Below, one piece after another: positions 51,064-59,507 of a stretch of DNA of 64,000 bases. Made by a program: the position numbers and the translations under genes. Within the stretch, counting starts at the first letter, position 1; every line of letters starts with the position of its first letter. A model generated the notes under the pieces. It was not told the DNA's origin, ran no database searches, and worked only from the letters and a program-made list of their open reading frames with translations. Source of the stretch: an uncultured Eubacteriales bacterium. Lineage in GTDB: Bacteria; Bacillota; Clostridia; Christensenellales; Borkfalkiaceae. The DNA is taken from the NCBI GenBank assembly GCA_900548285.1, contig URKE01000003.1, positions 1-64,000 on the forward strand, given 5' to 3'.

Positions 51064-51582
51064 TTAAATTCTATAAATATACTTATCTTTTCTCGGTTTC
51101 GCTACCGGCGGTTCTCCGTCGAAATAACCGAGGGCGACATGACCGATTCCGACATAATCGCCGGTTATGCCGAGCGATTTTAAAAGATTTTTACCGAAAT
51201 CGCTTTCAAGTTCCTCTTTCGCGCGGTGAATCCAGCACGAACCTACGCCCAAAGCCCAAGCCGCGTTAAGCATATTATCGATAACGCAACTGCCGTCGTA
51301 AACCGCCGTGGGGCAATTCTCCGCCGCGACAAGCAGAACGACGGGCGCGCCGTAAAACGGATCGAAATCTTCCATACCCATTATTTTCGCGTTTTCTTCA
51401 GCGATTTGCGCGCGTACCTTTTTATCCTGAATGACGATAATTATCGGTTTCTGCATATTCTTTGCCGTCGGCGCGTATGTTCCGACCTCGAGAATTTTAT
51501 TAAGTACGTCATCGGGAATCGGTTTTACGTTATACTTTTTTATACTTCTTCTCGTAAGCAACGTTTCGATTGCGTCTTTCAT
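51064..51582 (-). CDS. Nitroreductase-family flavoprotein
   Basis: Nitroreductase-fold proteins bind FMN and reduce nitro compounds, quinones or other acceptors with NAD(P)H. The 172-residue protein has the N-terminal RRSIKKYNVKPI (FMN phosphate contacts), the TYAPTAKNMQKP segment and the late GIGHVALGYFDGEPP. The frame could begin at GTG 51591, but AAGGAG is spaced for ATG 51582. It lies 18 bases after the ABC exporter genes on the same strand. The physiological substrate is unknown. Confidence 0.88.
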   Translation of the reverse strand: MKDAIETLLTRRSIKKYNVKPIPDDVLNKILEVGTYAPTAKNMQKPIIIVIQDKKVRAQIAEENAKIMGMEDFDPFYGAPVVLLVAAENCPTAVYDGSCVIDNMLNAAWALGVGSCWIHRAKEELESDFGKNLLKSLGITGDYVGIGHVALGYFDGEPPVAKPRKDKYIYRI

Positions 51583-51609
51583 ATTTCTCACTCCTTATTC
51601 AAAACCGTT

Positions 51610-53580
51610 TTATTCGAGTTCAAACGCTCCGGTATAAAGTTGATAATAAGTTCCCTTTTCGGCGATGAGTTTTTCGTGGCTTCCGCGCTCGATTATTCTG
51701 CCGTGATCGAGAACCATTATAACGTCGGAATTCATAACCGTGGAAAGTCTGTGCGCGATAACGAACACCGTTCTGCCTTCCATAAGTTTATCCATTCCGC
51801 GCTGAACTATCGCTTCTGTTCTCGTATCGATAGACGACGTGGCCTCGTCGAGAATCATCACGGGCGGATCTGCGACGGCGGCTCTCGCAATGGAAATAAG
51901 TTGTCTCTGCCCTTGCGAAAGATTCGAGCCGTTACCCGAAAGTTCCGTGTTATAACCTTTCGGCAAGCGCGTTATGAAATCGTCCGCGCCGGCAAGTTTC
52001 GCGGCGGCAATACACTCCTCGTCGGTTGCGTCGAGTTTTCCGTAGCGGATATTATCCATAACCGTTCCCGTAAACAAGTTGGTATCCTGCAGAACGACTC
52101 CCAGAGAACGTCTTAAATCGCCTTTCTTGATTTTGTTAATATTGATTCCGTCGTAACGGATTTTTCCGTCGGCAATATCGTAAAATCTGTTGATCAGGTT
52201 TGTTATCGTCGTTTTACCCGCGCCTGTCGCGCCTACGAATGCGATTTTATGCCCCGGCTCGGCGTAAAGCGAAATGTTGTGAAGAACGATTTTATTTTCG
52301 TCGTAACCGAAATCCACGTCATCCATAACGATCGCGCCCTGTAGCGGCGTGTACGTAATGGTGGAATCCGCGCTGTGCGGGTGTTTCCACGCCCACATAC
52401 CCGTTCTCTTATCGGTTTCGCGCAGTTCGCCGTTCTCGTCTTTTTCGACGTTTACGAGCGTTACGTAGCCGTTATCTTCTTCGGGTTTCTGATCGATGAG
52501 TTCGAACACTCTCGCCGCGCCTGCCATAGCCATTATTACCGAGTTGATCTGATTTGATATCTGCCCCATCTGGTTTGCAAACTGACGGGCCATTCCGAGG
52601 AACGCAACGACGACGGGAATGGTAAGAGTTTCGACGAAACTACCTGTTTTTATAAGCCCTTCGAATCCTATGTTAATGCCCTGTCCGTTTGACATAATGT
52701 AAATTCCGCAACCGATAAAAGCGATTACGACGTACATTATGTTACCGATATTGTGAATGATCGGCATAAGCATATTGGAAAAGCCGTTTGCCTTATCCGA
52801 AACGTCGAACAATTCCTCGTTGAGAACGTCGAAGCCTTTAAGCGTTTTTTCTTCGTGGCAGAAAACTTTAACGACTTTCTGCCCGTTCATCATCTCCTCG
52901 ATATACCCCTCGACTTTACCGACGGAACGCTGTTGCGCCATAAAGTATTTCGCGCTTTTTCCGCCGATTTTCTTCGTCAGGAAAAGTATCGCGATTACGC
53001 CGACCACAACTATCGCCCAAAGAATAATACTGTAATAAAGCATTACGAACGTCAGCGTAACGAGCGTTATCGTCGTCATGCAAAGTTGCGGTAGCGATTG
53101 CGATACAAGTTGGCGAATGGCGTCTATATCGTTCGTGTAAATACTCATTATGTCGCCGTGAGCGTTGCGGTCGAAATATTTGATCGGCAATTTTTCCATC
53201 TTGTCGAACATTTCGTTGCGCATATCTCTCAAAAACCTTTGCGTGAGAACCGCGCCGAACTGACCGAGCAACAAACTCGCTATCCAGCCGAGCGCGTAAA
53301 TCCCGAGCATTGTCGAAAGGATTACAAGCACGTTTCTCCATGCTTCGTCCGGCGAGCCGCCTTTAAGAACCATATCGAATTGTTTATACAAATTCTGAAG
53401 GAAAACACCTGCGATCGAACCCGATATCGCGCTGACCACAAGACAGATACCGACAGCGAAAAGCAAACCTTTATAATTCTTAAAAAGCAAGCCTATCACT
53501 CTCTTAAGCGAACCGAAATCGGCTTTTCCGCCCATATGCGCCGACGGTTTTTTTCCGTTCATTGCTGCCGTTTTAGCCAT
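51610..53580 (-). CDS. ABC exporter, catalytic half of a heterodimer
   Basis: This 656-residue half-transporter has an N-terminal cytosolic tail, six membrane helices (about 30-320) and an ATPase domain with Walker A GATGAGKTT, signature LSQGQRQ and Walker B VMILDEATSSID, keeping the catalytic glutamate. About 50 extra residues (DNGYVTLVNVEKDENGELRE and on) separate the two domains. The frame reaches 53655, but AAGGAGG lies before ATG 53580. That ATG overlaps its partner's stop by 8 bases, so the two are made together. Exported substrate unknown; multidrug or lipid export are common for this class. Confidence 0.9.
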   Translation of the reverse strand: MAKTAAMNGKKPSAHMGGKADFGSLKRVIGLLFKNYKGLLFAVGICLVVSAISGSIAGVFLQNLYKQFDMVLKGGSPDEAWRNVLVILSTMLGIYALGWIASLLLGQFGAVLTQRFLRDMRNEMFDKMEKLPIKYFDRNAHGDIMSIYTNDIDAIRQLVSQSLPQLCMTTITLVTLTFVMLYYSIILWAIVVVGVIAILFLTKKIGGKSAKYFMAQQRSVGKVEGYIEEMMNGQKVVKVFCHEEKTLKGFDVLNEELFDVSDKANGFSNMLMPIIHNIGNIMYVVIAFIGCGIYIMSNGQGINIGFEGLIKTGSFVETLTIPVVVAFLGMARQFANQMGQISNQINSVIMAMAGAARVFELIDQKPEEDNGYVTLVNVEKDENGELRETDKRTGMWAWKHPHSADSTITYTPLQGAIVMDDVDFGYDENKIVLHNISLYAEPGHKIAFVGATGAGKTTITNLINRFYDIADGKIRYDGININKIKKGDLRRSLGVVLQDTNLFTGTVMDNIRYGKLDATDEECIAAAKLAGADDFITRLPKGYNTELSGNGSNLSQGQRQLISIARAAVADPPVMILDEATSSIDTRTEAIVQRGMDKLMEGRTVFVIAHRLSTVMNSDVIMVLDHGRIIERGSHEKLIAEKGTYYQLYTGAFELE

Positions 53581-55342
53581 TCTGTCCGCCTCCTTCGCTT
53601 TCGCTGTTTTTATTCTGAGAATAGTAAACTTCTCTGTAAATTTCGTTTGTTTCAATCAGTTGTTCGTGCGATCCGACCGCGTTTATCTTTCCGTTTTCCA
53701 TAACGACGATCTGATCGGCATCCATAACGGAAGCGATTCTCTGGGCGATGATTATCTTCGTTGTTTCGGGAATAAACTTTTTGAACGCGTCGCGAAGAAG
53801 CGCGTCCGTTTTCATATCGACCGCGCTCGTCGAATCGTCGAGAATAAGCACTTTCGGGCTGGAAATTATAGCGCGCGCGATGCAAAGACGTTGTTTTTGC
53901 CCTCCGGAGACGTTCGCGCCGCCCTGATCGATAACCGTATCGTATCCGTTAGGAAACTGCGTTATGAATTCATCCGCCTGAGCAAGTTTGCACGCGGCGA
54001 TTATCTCCTCGTCGGTTGCGTCCTCTTTGCCCCAGCGGATATTTTCTTTAATAGTTCCGCTGAAAAGCATATTTTTCTGCAACACAACCGCCACGCTCTT
54101 ACGAAGCACGTCCGTATCGTATTTTCTAACGTCTACGTCGCCGACTTTAACCGAACCTTCCGTAACGTCGTATAACCGCGAAATGAGGTTGACAAGCGTT
54201 GTTTTGGACGACCCCGTGCCGCCTATGACGCCTATGGTCTGCCCTGATTTTATATCGAGGTTGATATTTTCGAGCGCATATTTTTTTGCTTCGGTTGAAT
54301 ATTTGAAACTTACGTTTTCAAAAGCAATATCACCGTTCTTAACCTGCATTACGGGGTCGGACGGATTCGTGATCGTGCTTTTTTCGCTGAGAACTTCCAC
54401 TATTCTGCGAGCGGATTCGAGCGACATTACGATCGTGACGAACATCATCGAGATCGTCATAAGCGACATAAGAATCTGCAACGAATAAGTCGTAAGACTC
54501 TGCAAACCGAACGCGTCGAGCGTGGTTCCCGTTGTGAAAAGAATTATTCTCGAGCCGAAAAACCCGAGCGCAAGCAATGCGCCTTGCAGACAAATCTGCA
54601 TAAGCGGCGAGTTAAAAGCAAGTATTTTCTCCGCTTTGGTGAATTCTCTGCACAATTCATTTGAAACCCCGGCGAACTTCTTCGATTCGTAATCTTCTCT
54701 GACGTACGCTTTTACGACGCGCATTCCGCCGATATTTTCCTGAACCGACTCGTTCATCGCGTCGTATTTGGTGAATAGCTTTTTAAAAATCGGCAACGCC
54801 TTTTTTATGATGATCAAAAGACCGATTCCGAGGAACGGCACCGTCACGAAGAATATCGTGGGAAGATAAGGATGAATACTGAAACTCATAACTATCGAAA
54901 AGATCAGCATGAGCGGACTTCTTATCGCCATTCTTATGAGCATCATGAAAGACATCTGAATGTTGGTTATATCCGTTGTAAGACGAGTGACCAAAGACGA
55001 CGGGCTGAATTTGTCTATGTTCGCAAACGAAAAACTCTGGATGTTCCCGAACATATCGCGACGAAGGTTCTTTGCGAAACCCGCAGACGCCTTCGCGCAG
55101 AATTTTCCGCCGAGCATCCCAGCGATAAGGGAAATAATCGCCGCGCCGATCATAAGACAACCGTTCAGAATCATTCCGTCAATATCCGGACTGCCTCCGC
55201 CGGTCGGCTGAACGCACTTACCGAAGCGGAAAATAAGAAGGGGTATCAGAACCTCCATCGCCGCCTCGACCACCATACACAGCATGGTGAATATCGTTAC
55301 GGCTTTGTATTCCCGCAAACATTTCGCTAACTTCTTTAACAT
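53573..55342 (-). CDS. ABC exporter, degenerate half of a heterodimer
   Basis: This 589-residue half-transporter has six membrane helices (about 15-310) and an ATPase domain. Walker A is GGTGSSKTT, where the usual Gly before Lys is Ser. The signature is VSGGQKQR. Walker B reads LILDDSTSAVD, with Asp in place of the catalytic Glu. That substitution marks the non-hydrolysing site in TM287/288- and BmrCD-type heterodimers. Its partner overlaps by 8 bases and keeps the glutamate. A sigma-A promoter lies upstream and GAGGTAGT precedes ATG 55342. Confidence 0.9.
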   Translation of the reverse strand: MLKKLAKCLREYKAVTIFTMLCMVVEAAMEVLIPLLIFRFGKCVQPTGGGSPDIDGMILNGCLMIGAAIISLIAGMLGGKFCAKASAGFAKNLRRDMFGNIQSFSFANIDKFSPSSLVTRLTTDITNIQMSFMMLIRMAIRSPLMLIFSIVMSFSIHPYLPTIFFVTVPFLGIGLLIIIKKALPIFKKLFTKYDAMNESVQENIGGMRVVKAYVREDYESKKFAGVSNELCREFTKAEKILAFNSPLMQICLQGALLALGFFGSRIILFTTGTTLDAFGLQSLTTYSLQILMSLMTISMMFVTIVMSLESARRIVEVLSEKSTITNPSDPVMQVKNGDIAFENVSFKYSTEAKKYALENINLDIKSGQTIGVIGGTGSSKTTLVNLISRLYDVTEGSVKVGDVDVRKYDTDVLRKSVAVVLQKNMLFSGTIKENIRWGKEDATDEEIIAACKLAQADEFITQFPNGYDTVIDQGGANVSGGQKQRLCIARAIISSPKVLILDDSTSAVDMKTDALLRDAFKKFIPETTKIIIAQRIASVMDADQIVVMENGKINAVGSHEQLIETNEIYREVYYSQNKNSESEGGGQNG

Positions 55343-55370
55343 ACTACCTCTATATTATTTTAATAATTGA

Positions 55371-55399
55371 ATTTTAGTTCTATTTTTTAAAAATGTCAA
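55371..55399 (-). promoter_or_regulatory. Sigma-A promoter of the ABC exporter operon
   Basis: TTGACA (55394-55399) and TAAAAT (55371-55376) on the minus strand are separated by 17 bp. Confidence 0.8.
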
Positions 55400-55420
55400 T
55401 AAAATATCGATATAAAAAAA

Positions 55421-55451
55421 GAAAAATCCGTGAACTTTTCAAAGATTTTTC
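55421..55451 (-). terminator. Terminator after the endonuclease IV-like gene
   Basis: GAAAAATC (55421-55428) pairs with GATTTTTC (55444-55451), with a T-rich run in the minus transcript. It lies just upstream of the exporter promoter. Confidence 0.7.
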
Positions 55452-55484
55452 TTCATATTCATCGTTATTTCGTCCGAACGGCGG

Positions 55485-56330
55485 TTATTCGGCGAAGTAA
55501 ATCCTTTTCATTGCGAGAGCGTCCTCTGCCTGCGTTCCCGCCGACTCGCAAATAATTACGGGTTCGAGGTCGAGTTCTTTCAACGCCTCGGCAAGCGGTT
55601 CGAATTCGGGACCGTATTGATTGTCTTCAAACGTCAGATGCCTTATTTCACCCTTAACCGAATATTGTATTTTTGAAAAATGAACGTGAAAATGTTTCAT
55701 TTTTTCCATTCCGAGTTCGCCGATAAGATATTCGAGCCGCGATTTGAAATCGTCCGCCGTTTTAAGGCTGCCCTGCTCTCTCGCGTTGACGTGACCGAAA
55801 TCAATCGTAGGAATAAAACATTTATCCAACTTGCAAAACGACGCTATTTCCTCGATAGTTCCTATCTGCGCCGATTTTCCCATCGTTTCCGGGCAGAAAA
55901 TCATATCGTCAAGAGAATTTTCATAAATTAGATCGCGCAGAATTTTTAGCCTGTCGAGAGTTTTGCTTACGGCTTCATCGCGCGTCGCCTTTCCTTGCGC
56001 GGCGGGATGAAATACGATTCTCCTGCCCTGCATCAGTTTCATCATTTTCGCGCTTGACAATATGTAATTATATGAATTGAAAGCTTTTTCCTCTTCGGGC
56101 GTTGCGAGGTTTATGAAGTACGGCGCGTGAACGCTGAGTTCAAGTCCTTCGTTTTTAAAAGCGTTGCCTATACTTATCGCTTTTTCCTCGCTTAAGTTTA
56201 CGCCCCTGCCGAATGAATATTCATAACAGTCCAGCCCCATCCCGCGACACCATTTCGCCGCGTTCTCGGTGGACTTATCTTTTTGCTGAAGAAAACTTTC
56301 GCTGTTTCCGCTCGGTCCGAATTTAATCAT
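55485..56330 (-). CDS. Endonuclease IV/xylose isomerase-fold metalloprotein
   Basis: This 281-residue TIM barrel resembles endonuclease IV (Nfo), a zinc AP-endonuclease. Candidate metal ligands appear in order: SVHAPY, VFHPAAQ, CPETMG, TIDFGHV, HFHVHFSK, RHLTF and ICESAG. The usual DxH pair and the spacing are less well kept, so a related sugar isomerase or repair role is possible. AAGGAT precedes ATG 56330, which overlaps ribF by 8 bases. It replaces rpsO and pnp, which often follow ribF in Bacillota. Confidence 0.75.
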   Translation of the reverse strand: MIKFGPSGNSESFLQQKDKSTENAAKWCRGMGLDCYEYSFGRGVNLSEEKAISIGNAFKNEGLELSVHAPYFINLATPEEEKAFNSYNYILSSAKMMKLMQGRRIVFHPAAQGKATRDEAVSKTLDRLKILRDLIYENSLDDMIFCPETMGKSAQIGTIEEIASFCKLDKCFIPTIDFGHVNAREQGSLKTADDFKSRLEYLIGELGMEKMKHFHVHFSKIQYSVKGEIRHLTFEDNQYGPEFEPLAEALKELDLEPVIICESAGTQAEDALAMKRIYFAE

Positions 56331-57201
56331 ATTTTTTATCCTTTTCAAGTTGTTCTTTCAATTTATCCGCGTCGTAAAACTTTTCAATATCCCTGATAAA
56401 ATCAACGAAAAACACGGTTATTATTTTTCCGTATATATCACCGTCGAAGTTTTTTATAAACGACTCCGTAAGCACTTCGCCGAGATTAAAAGTCGGGCGC
56501 GCGCCGTAATTTGTTATCGCGTCGTAGACTTTTCCGTCGATCAGAACGCGCGTTTTGTAGACGCCGTTTTTAATGCGGAATTTGTTTGCCGGGACATTGA
56601 CGTTTGCCGTGGGAAAACCTATGGTTCTGCCAACTTCCCGACCGTGAACGACCTGCCCCGTGAGCGAATACTCCTCGCCGAGGAGATTGTTCGCCTCTTT
56701 AATTTTCCCTTGTCTTAACAGGGATTTTATAAGCGTTGAAGAAATTTTTTCACCGTTCGCCTCTGTTTTCGGAACGACGAAACAAGGCGTATTCATTTTT
56801 TCGCATATGCGGGTAAGCGTTTGCGCGTTGCCGGCGGCGTTTTTTCCGAATTTGTAATCAAACCCGCAAACTACGGCGGATATATTAAGCGTCCGATGAA
56901 GTTCACGGATAAAATCTTCGCAAGAAGTGTTTTTAAAGTTTTCGTTAAAATCCGCAACTACGATTTCGTCAACGCTCAACCGCTCGGCTTTTGCAATTCT
57001 TTCATCGAACAACAGCAACGCCCCGTCCTTGGAAAAATTATCATTTTTAAAGGTAAATAAAGCAATTTTACAATCTTTTACGTCTTTCAGATTTATCGCT
57101 TTTTTTATTAATTCCCGATGCCCGATATGAATACAATCAAAATAACCGAGAAGTAAAATAATTTCTTCAAAGTCGCTTTCGCCGTAATTTACAATTTTCA
57201 T
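56323..57201 (-). CDS. ribF: Bifunctional riboflavin kinase/FAD synthetase
   Basis: RibF makes FMN from riboflavin and then FAD. The 292-residue protein has the N-terminal adenylyltransferase (GYFDCIHIGHRELI and the STLIKSLLRQG segment) and the C-terminal flavokinase (GREVGRTIGFPTAN and the GVYKTRVLIDG region). Its first-motif Gly in (F)DGVHxGH is Cys here. It lies 1 base after truB in the conserved rbfA-nrnA-truB-ribF run. Confidence 0.94.
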   Translation of the reverse strand: MKIVNYGESDFEEIILLLGYFDCIHIGHRELIKKAINLKDVKDCKIALFTFKNDNFSKDGALLLFDERIAKAERLSVDEIVVADFNENFKNTSCEDFIRELHRTLNISAVVCGFDYKFGKNAAGNAQTLTRICEKMNTPCFVVPKTEANGEKISSTLIKSLLRQGKIKEANNLLGEEYSLTGQVVHGREVGRTIGFPTANVNVPANKFRIKNGVYKTRVLIDGKVYDAITNYGARPTFNLGEVLTESFIKNFDGDIYGKIITVFFVDFIRDIEKFYDADKLKEQLEKDKKYD

Positions 57202-57202
57202 T

Positions 57203-58063
57203 TCAGTCTCTGATATACGCTTTGGTTTTAATTTTTCCGCCTGTCACTTCGCCGATTCCGTAAAATCCGTCGGGCGCAAAAATCTTATATAAGCCGTCGG
57301 AATAAGGGAAGACGTCGTAAAGACCGTTAAACAGTCTTACGCTCTCTCTTTCGTTAAGACGAATCTCGGGAAAAAAAACAACGTGTTCGGGGGCGATAAG
57401 AAATTCCTCCTTATTATCTGCCAAAAGAAAATCTTCGGCTTTAACGCTGTTTTCAATTCCGAATACTCCCGACTTTGTCCTGACAAGATCTGTCATCGTT
57501 CCGACCGTGCCGCACAGAGCGGCAAGATCTCTGACAATCGATCTGATATAAGTTCCGCCTTTGCACGAAATCTCAAACCTGTATTCGCCGTCGGATACCT
57601 TATCGATTAGTTTTATCGAATTGATCGTAACTTTTTTAGGGGGAAGTTCAAACTCCTCGCCCTTGCGCGCGAGTTGATAACTTCTCTTCCCGTTGACGCA
57701 TTTAGCCGAAAAGACGGGCGGAACCTGCATTATATCGCCGATAAGCGCGGCAGATTTTTCCGTCAACTCCGCTTCCGACGGAACGTAATCATTCGTACGG
57801 ACGACTTTTCCCTCGAGATCGAGCGTGTCCGTTTCATAGCCGAACGCAAATGTCGCGACGTAAGTTTTGTCCTTGTCAAGCAAATAATCGAATAATCTGG
57901 TAGATTTTCCGAGCGCGACAGGTAAAACCCCGCTTGCAAGCGGGTCAAGCGTTCCCATATGACCTATCGTTACGCCTTTCAAAGATTTTTTCAGCGAATT
58001 GAGAACCTTTGCCGAACTGACGCCCTTGGGCTTATAAATATTTAAAAATCCGTTCATATTCAT
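57203..58063 (-). CDS. truB: tRNA pseudouridine55 synthase TruB
   Basis: TruB makes pseudouridine 55 in the T-loop. The 286-residue protein has NIYKPKGVSSA, the catalytic Asp in GHMGTLDPLASGVLP, KTYVATFAFGYETDT and the GGTYIRSIVRDL segment. Two ATGs are possible (58063 or two codons later). It lies between nrnA and ribF, in the usual order, with a 33-base gap after nrnA. Confidence 0.96.
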   Translation of the reverse strand: MNMNGFLNIYKPKGVSSAKVLNSLKKSLKGVTIGHMGTLDPLASGVLPVALGKSTRLFDYLLDKDKTYVATFAFGYETDTLDLEGKVVRTNDYVPSEAELTEKSAALIGDIMQVPPVFSAKCVNGKRSYQLARKGEEFELPPKKVTINSIKLIDKVSDGEYRFEISCKGGTYIRSIVRDLAALCGTVGTMTDLVRTKSGVFGIENSVKAEDFLLADNKEEFLIAPEHVVFFPEIRLNERESVRLFNGLYDVFPYSDGLYKIFAPDGFYGIGEVTGGKIKTKAYIRD

Positions 58064-58096
58064 TCGTTGTCGAATCCATATTGCATAATCTCTGAA

Positions 58097-59059
58097 TCAA
58101 AGGACGTCGGAGACGGCTTTGATTATTTTGTCTTTCACGTCCTCGTAAAACCCGCAGATCATGCAGCCGCTCGCAAGAATATGTCCGCCACCGCCGAAAA
58201 CGGAAGCGACTTCGTTTACGTTTACCTTTCCTTTACTCCTGAAACTTACCTTATAACAGTTATTTTTCGACTCCATGATAGAAACGGCGACTTCCACGCC
58301 GCGAATCGAAAGCGGAAAATCGATAAAACCTTCCGTCAATTCCTGTTTCGCGCCCGTCTGCTCAAAATCATCCGCCAGAACGGATATAATCGCAAGTTTA
58401 TCATCGAGGAAAAATCTCATTTTGGAAATAACCCTTGCAAAAAGCAATGCTCTCACCTTGGTCTGATCCTTGAACATCCGATACGTAATATCGTGAATCC
58501 TCGCGCCCGCCGCAACGAGTTTCGACGCGACAAAAAAAGTATTCTCGGTCACGTTGCTATGCATGAAGTTGCCCGTATCGGTGATTATTCCGAGAATGAG
58601 ATAATCGGCTATTTCGCTCGTGATTTCCGCGCCAAGACATTGCATAAACTCATAGATAATTTCACAGCAAGCCGCATTATCCCTGACAAAATTATACTTC
58701 GCATAACGCGAATTTGAAACGTGGTGATCTATATTGAAAAGATTCGCGTTTTTCGCGTAAAGATTATAACTGTCGCCGAACATACTTTCCACCGAAATAT
58801 CGACGGAAACGTGCGCGGCGTATTTTTTATTGATCTCGGCAGGCTTTTTTATCGTTTTAAAAGCGGGAAAAATATCGTATTTTTCCGGGATATCCGACGC
58901 GCATACGACGTCCGCTTCCATTCCGAGATTAATAAGCGCGGTTTTTAACGCCATCGCCGAACCGAGCGTATCGCCGTCCGGTCTTGCGTGCGAAAAAATG
59001 AGCGCACTGTCGAATTTCTTTAACTCCGTAGCAATTTCTTTTAGCGTCATTTCAGTCAT
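58097..59059 (-). CDS. nrnA: DHH-family nanoRNase/pAp phosphatase NrnA
   Basis: NrnA degrades short oligonucleotides (and sometimes cyclic dinucleotide-derived pApA) and 3'-phosphoadenosine 5'-phosphate. The 320-residue protein has the DHH motifs SHARPDGDTLGSA, IDHHVSN and GIITDTGNF, and the DHHA1 motif GGGGHILASGC. It overlaps rbfA by 8 bases in the conserved rbfA-nrnA-truB run. Confidence 0.93.
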   Translation of the reverse strand: MTEMTLKEIATELKKFDSALIFSHARPDGDTLGSAMALKTALINLGMEADVVCASDIPEKYDIFPAFKTIKKPAEINKKYAAHVSVDISVESMFGDSYNLYAKNANLFNIDHHVSNSRYAKYNFVRDNAACCEIIYEFMQCLGAEITSEIADYLILGIITDTGNFMHSNVTENTFFVASKLVAAGARIHDITYRMFKDQTKVRALLFARVISKMRFFLDDKLAIISVLADDFEQTGAKQELTEGFIDFPLSIRGVEVAVSIMESKNNCYKVSFRSKGKVNVNEVASVFGGGGHILASGCMICGFYEDVKDKIIKAVSDVL

Positions 59060-59453
59060 CCTTAATCTCGCCGCTTTCGGTTACCGTTTCGTCGTCTGCA
59101 GACGTGACGTAAGTGAGCGTGCTGAGAATTTTATCGATTTTGTTGCCGTAGTCCGTCGAATTATCCGTGACGAAATGAAGTTCCGGCACGGTTCTTATGC
59201 GCATCGTTTTACTGAGTTCCGTTCTTACCGCTTTTGCCGACGCGCAAATCGCCTCGAACGTTGCCTGAGCCTTTACTTTATCGGTTGAAAAAACGGAAAC
59301 AAATACTTTAGCGTGTTTTAAATCATTTGTCACGTCGACTTCCGAGATGCTGAACATCTCCGATATCGCGGGGTTTTTTATCTTATTTTTCAAGATCGAA
59401 TATATTTCTTTCTGAAATTCGCTGTTCAATCTTTTTTCTCTTTTTTCTTTCAT
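59052..59453 (-). CDS. rbfA: Ribosome-binding factor A
   Basis: RbfA helps mature the 5' end of 16S rRNA and the 30S subunit. The 133-residue KH-like protein shows the N-terminal REKRLNSEFQKEIYSIL, the DVTNDLKHAKVFVSVF segment and the MRIRTVPELHFVTDNS region. GGGAGG precedes ATG 59453, which lies just 13 bases past a terminator T-run after infB. rsgA, a partner in 30S assembly, is at 33.4 kb. Confidence 0.94.
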   Translation of the reverse strand: MKEKREKRLNSEFQKEIYSILKNKIKNPAISEMFSISEVDVTNDLKHAKVFVSVFSTDKVKAQATFEAICASAKAVRTELSKTMRIRTVPELHFVTDNSTDYGNKIDKILSTLTYVTSADDETVTESGEIKDD

Positions 59454-59465
59454 GTTACCTCCCTT

Positions 59466-59495
59466 CAAAAAATGCCGACATTTAACATGTCGGCA
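59466..59495 (-). terminator. infB terminator directly upstream of rbfA
   Basis: TGCCGACAT (59473-59481) pairs perfectly with ATGTCGGCA (59487-59495), followed by a T-run in minus-strand RNA. It splits infB from rbfA, which are often co-transcribed. Confidence 0.85.
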
Positions 59496-59507
59496 AATTC
59501 GATTGTT

